Positions 62,250-64,000 of a DNA stretch of 64,000 nucleotides are shown here, piece after piece; within the stretch, counting starts at the first letter, position 1; every line of letters begins with the position of its first letter. The stretch spans positions 62,001 through 126,000 of the forward strand of contig NZ_FOKL01000006.1 in NCBI RefSeq assembly GCF_900112025.1. Direction: 5' to 3'. The notes below the pieces were generated by a model. That model did no database searches. It had not been told where the DNA came from and saw only the letters and a program-made list of their open reading frames with translations. Made by a program: the position numbers and the translations under genes. This DNA is from Janthinobacterium sp. 344. Its GTDB lineage: Bacteria; Pseudomonadota; Gammaproteobacteria; Burkholderiales; Burkholderiaceae_D.

Positions 62250-63287
62250 TCAGGGATTGATCACGGCCAGCGGATTGCCCGGGCCTGGCGGCGGCAAGAC
62301 TTTCTGGCGGTCGCGCGACAGCAGGGTGAAGGCGCCCAGCGTGTCCGGCCCGGCGACGATTTCCAGCTGCTCGCGCTGCAGCCAGGTGCGGATCTCCGCC
62401 TCCGTCGCGTCGGCGCGGAACAGCACGCGCAGGCGCACGCCCGTCTCGACGCCGCTGCCGCCGCTGCGGAATTCCGCATTACCGATGACAGCCTGATCTT
62501 TCGGCAGGAACAGCCAGGCCGACTGCACCACCATCACGCTGGCGGCCACGGCCGTGACGACTTTCAGCCAGCGGTTGGCGTTGGCGGCCCGGAGCGGCGT
62601 GGCAAGCGGCGCCGCCGTGCGTGGCGCGGCGGCATCGGCCAATGGAATCTGCAACTGCTGCAGCCCCTGGCGCAGCAATTGCCGGTACGCCACGCGGCCA
62701 TCCTTGCCCAGCTCACTCGACAGGGGCGTGCCCGTCAAGGCGTAATCGTCGCCTGGCAGGGCCACGCGGGCGATCACGCCCGGCGCGGCGGCGGCGCCAT
62801 TCGCGCGGCCATGCGCTTCCAGCCAGCGCGCCGCCTGCAGGCGCTCCTGGCTGAACACGCCCAGGCAGGCGCCCAGGTCCGTCACGGCCACGACCACGGG
62901 CATGTCGCACAGCACCAGCCCGGCGCGCGGGTCGGCGGGCGCGTCGCGTTCTTCCACCACCAGGCCGCAGGCATCCGCATACGACGCATCTGGCGTGACG
63001 AGCCAGCCGCGCCAGCGCTGCTGCGTGCCATCCCAGGCATCGAGCAGCACGGCGCCAAAGCCGGGACGGCGCGCCAGCAGGTGGATTTGTCCGCCGGCGA
63101 TGGGCCGCGCGGCCAGCGGCGCCGCATCGCTGCGGCGCGCAAAGCGTGCCATCACATGTTCCGGCACGCCGATGCCGCGCCAGTCGGGCGTGTCGCCCGT
63201 CACGTCGCCCTCGAGCAGCTCGATGGCAGCTGGGGGCGACGGCAGGCGTGCGGCGACGATGGCCAGTGTGGGCGTCAATGCAGTCAT
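62250..63287 (-). CDS. Single-pass membrane protein resembling an anti-sigma factor
   Basis: 345 aa. A long cytoplasmic N-part (1-238), one membrane helix (about 240-262, VVTAVAASVMVVQSAWLFL) and a periplasmic C-domain follow. The C-domain RVLFRADATEAEIRTWLQREQLEIVAGPDTLGAFTLL matches a motif I associate with C-terminal domains of proteobacterial anti-sigma factors. A zinc HxxxCxxC motif is absent. The ATG overlaps the upstream sigma-like gene by 4 bases, as sigma/anti-sigma pairs often do. Assignment is inference. Confidence 0.6.
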   Translation of the reverse strand: MTALTPTLAIVAARLPSPPAAIELLEGDVTGDTPDWRGIGVPEHVMARFARRSDAAPLAARPIAGGQIHLLARRPGFGAVLLDAWDGTQQRWRGWLVTPDASYADACGLVVEERDAPADPRAGLVLCDMPVVVAVTDLGACLGVFSQERLQAARWLEAHGRANGAAAAPGVIARVALPGDDYALTGTPLSSELGKDGRVAYRQLLRQGLQQLQIPLADAAAPRTAAPLATPLRAANANRWLKVVTAVAASVMVVQSAWLFLPKDQAVIGNAEFRSGGSGVETGVRLRVLFRADATEAEIRTWLQREQLEIVAGPDTLGAFTLLSRDRQKVLPPPGPGNPLAVINP

Positions 63288-64000
63288 GCCGATGGCCTTT
63301 CATCCGGGTTCGAAGGGGTGGACACGGGGTCCATGTGCAGGGATAACGCGGCCACGCACAAAATATCCAAAATTATTTGCGCCGCCTGCATGTCGCGCGC
63401 GGTCAGGGCATCGCCCACGCGCAGCTTGAGCAGGCTCAAGACCCAGCTGCCCAGCAAGGTGGCGCGGTGGGCCGGTTCGACCACCTGGCGTCCCGCGCTG
63501 GCGGGATCGCCCTTTTGCCGGTGCACCAGGCCCAATTTTCCGCCGTGGTAATGCGCCGACGCGATCTGCTCGGCCAGTTCCTTGACGGGCATGCCGCCAC
63601 AGCCGCAATGGCGCAGCAGCAGGATCAAGTCACGGGGCAAGGTGGTCATCAAACTGTCGGCCGCGTCGCGCACCTGCAGCGGCGTCAGCTGGTAGTCGCG
63701 CAGCGGCGCGGCATACGCGTCGGGCGCCTGCAAGTCGCAGCCCTCTTGCGCATCGGCATCCTCGTCATCACGCTGCTTGCGCAACTGGTCGATGATGAAG
63801 CGCTTGAAGTACAGGAACAAGGCACCGACGTGGTGGGGCGCCGCATCGCTGTCGCCATGCAGGACTTTTTCGATGAAGAACTGGTGGCGCAGGTCGGCCA
63901 GGGTATCGCCCAGCGACGCCGCCTCGCGCGGGCGGCACGGCGTCAGCGCGGCGATGACGCGCTGGTAAAACTCGCCCAGTTCGCCTTGCGTCAGCTGCTG
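63284..64000 (-). CDS. Sigma-like protein (5' end outside window)
   Basis: At least 238 aa; the frame runs open to base 64000. The segment VGALFLYFKRFIIDQLRKQRDD resembles sigma-70 region 2.4, and RDAADSLMTTLPRDLILLLRHCGCGGMPVKELAEQIASAHYHGGKLGLVHRQKGD resembles region 4 with a helix-turn-helix, though divergent. A further C-terminal helical part (LLGSWVLSLLKLRVGDALTARDMQAAQIILDILCVAAL) is outside the usual ECF plan. It heads the downstream operon and is coupled to the anti-sigma-like gene. Confidence 0.5.
   Translation of the reverse strand, partial: QQLTQGELGEFYQRVIAALTPCRPREAASLGDTLADLRHQFFIEKVLHGDSDAAPHHVGALFLYFKRFIIDQLRKQRDDEDADAQEGCDLQAPDAYAAPLRDYQLTPLQVRDAADSLMTTLPRDLILLLRHCGCGGMPVKELAEQIASAHYHGGKLGLVHRQKGDPASAGRQVVEPAHRATLLGSWVLSLLKLRVGDALTARDMQAAQIILDILCVAALSLHMDPVSTPSNPDERPSA

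Overview
The window is about 64 kb of GC-rich (roughly 63-65%) chromosome from a betaproteobacterium. The gene order (gpmA-envC-ctpA-moeB, petABC-sspA-sspB, grxC-secB-gpsA) and protein styles fit Oxalobacteraceae, most likely Janthinobacterium or a close relative. This is judged by eye; no database search was possible.

Layout. (1) 1-2394, minus: end of a type II secretion operon, gspG-H-I-J-K (gspK cut by the window edge). It lies downstream of a moeB/thiF-like E1, a CtpA protease, an EnvC-like amidase activator and gpmA (2489-7087). (2) 7194-10184, plus: rhodanese, grxC, secB, SH3 protein, gpsA. (3) 10220-12946, minus: cupin, DUF2461, DegS-like protease, mscL. (4) 13361-17657, plus: cytochrome bc1 (petABC), sspA, sspB. 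(5) 17684-19528: a tRNA-Thr(UGU) with two stem mismatches, a possible integrase remnant, an SOS-box promoter and a lower-GC two-gene operon pairing a Panacea-domain protein with an unrecognised 132-aa protein. I rate this the best candidate for an undescribed toxin-antitoxin or defence module. (6) 19529-21858: dodecin, two small unknown genes and a PEP-CTERM protein behind a near-consensus sigma-54 promoter. (7) 21880-34908, minus: a complete Tad/Flp pilus operon with a strong terminator-like hairpin just after the pilin gene. (8) 35390-37779: convergent GGDEF and HD-GYP genes (c-di-GMP synthesis and breakdown). (9) 37952-42684: Nac-like LysR regulator and a fused indolepyruvate ferredoxin oxidoreductase, with three stacked palindromes between them. 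(10) 42840-44297: a lone lower-GC AlbA_2/Schlafen-like ATPase gene. (11) 44305-49682: LacI regulator, small coiled-coil protein, metallo-hydrolase/TetR divergent pair with a palindromic operator, MoaD-like protein plus Asp-box propeller, small unknown. (12) 49704-58680, minus: PQQ-type propeller lipoprotein, ferredoxin, then a LacI-controlled sugar ABC importer with an isomerase and a dehydrogenase. (13) 58764-64000, minus: five genes ending in a terminator. They encode a sigma-like protein, a membrane anti-sigma-like protein, a lipoprotein, a multi-pass membrane protein and a secreted glycerophosphodiesterase.

The core genes cover energy, secretion and envelope functions. Regions 5, 10 and 13 look accessory. 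No CRISPR array, rRNA or intact insertion sequence was seen.
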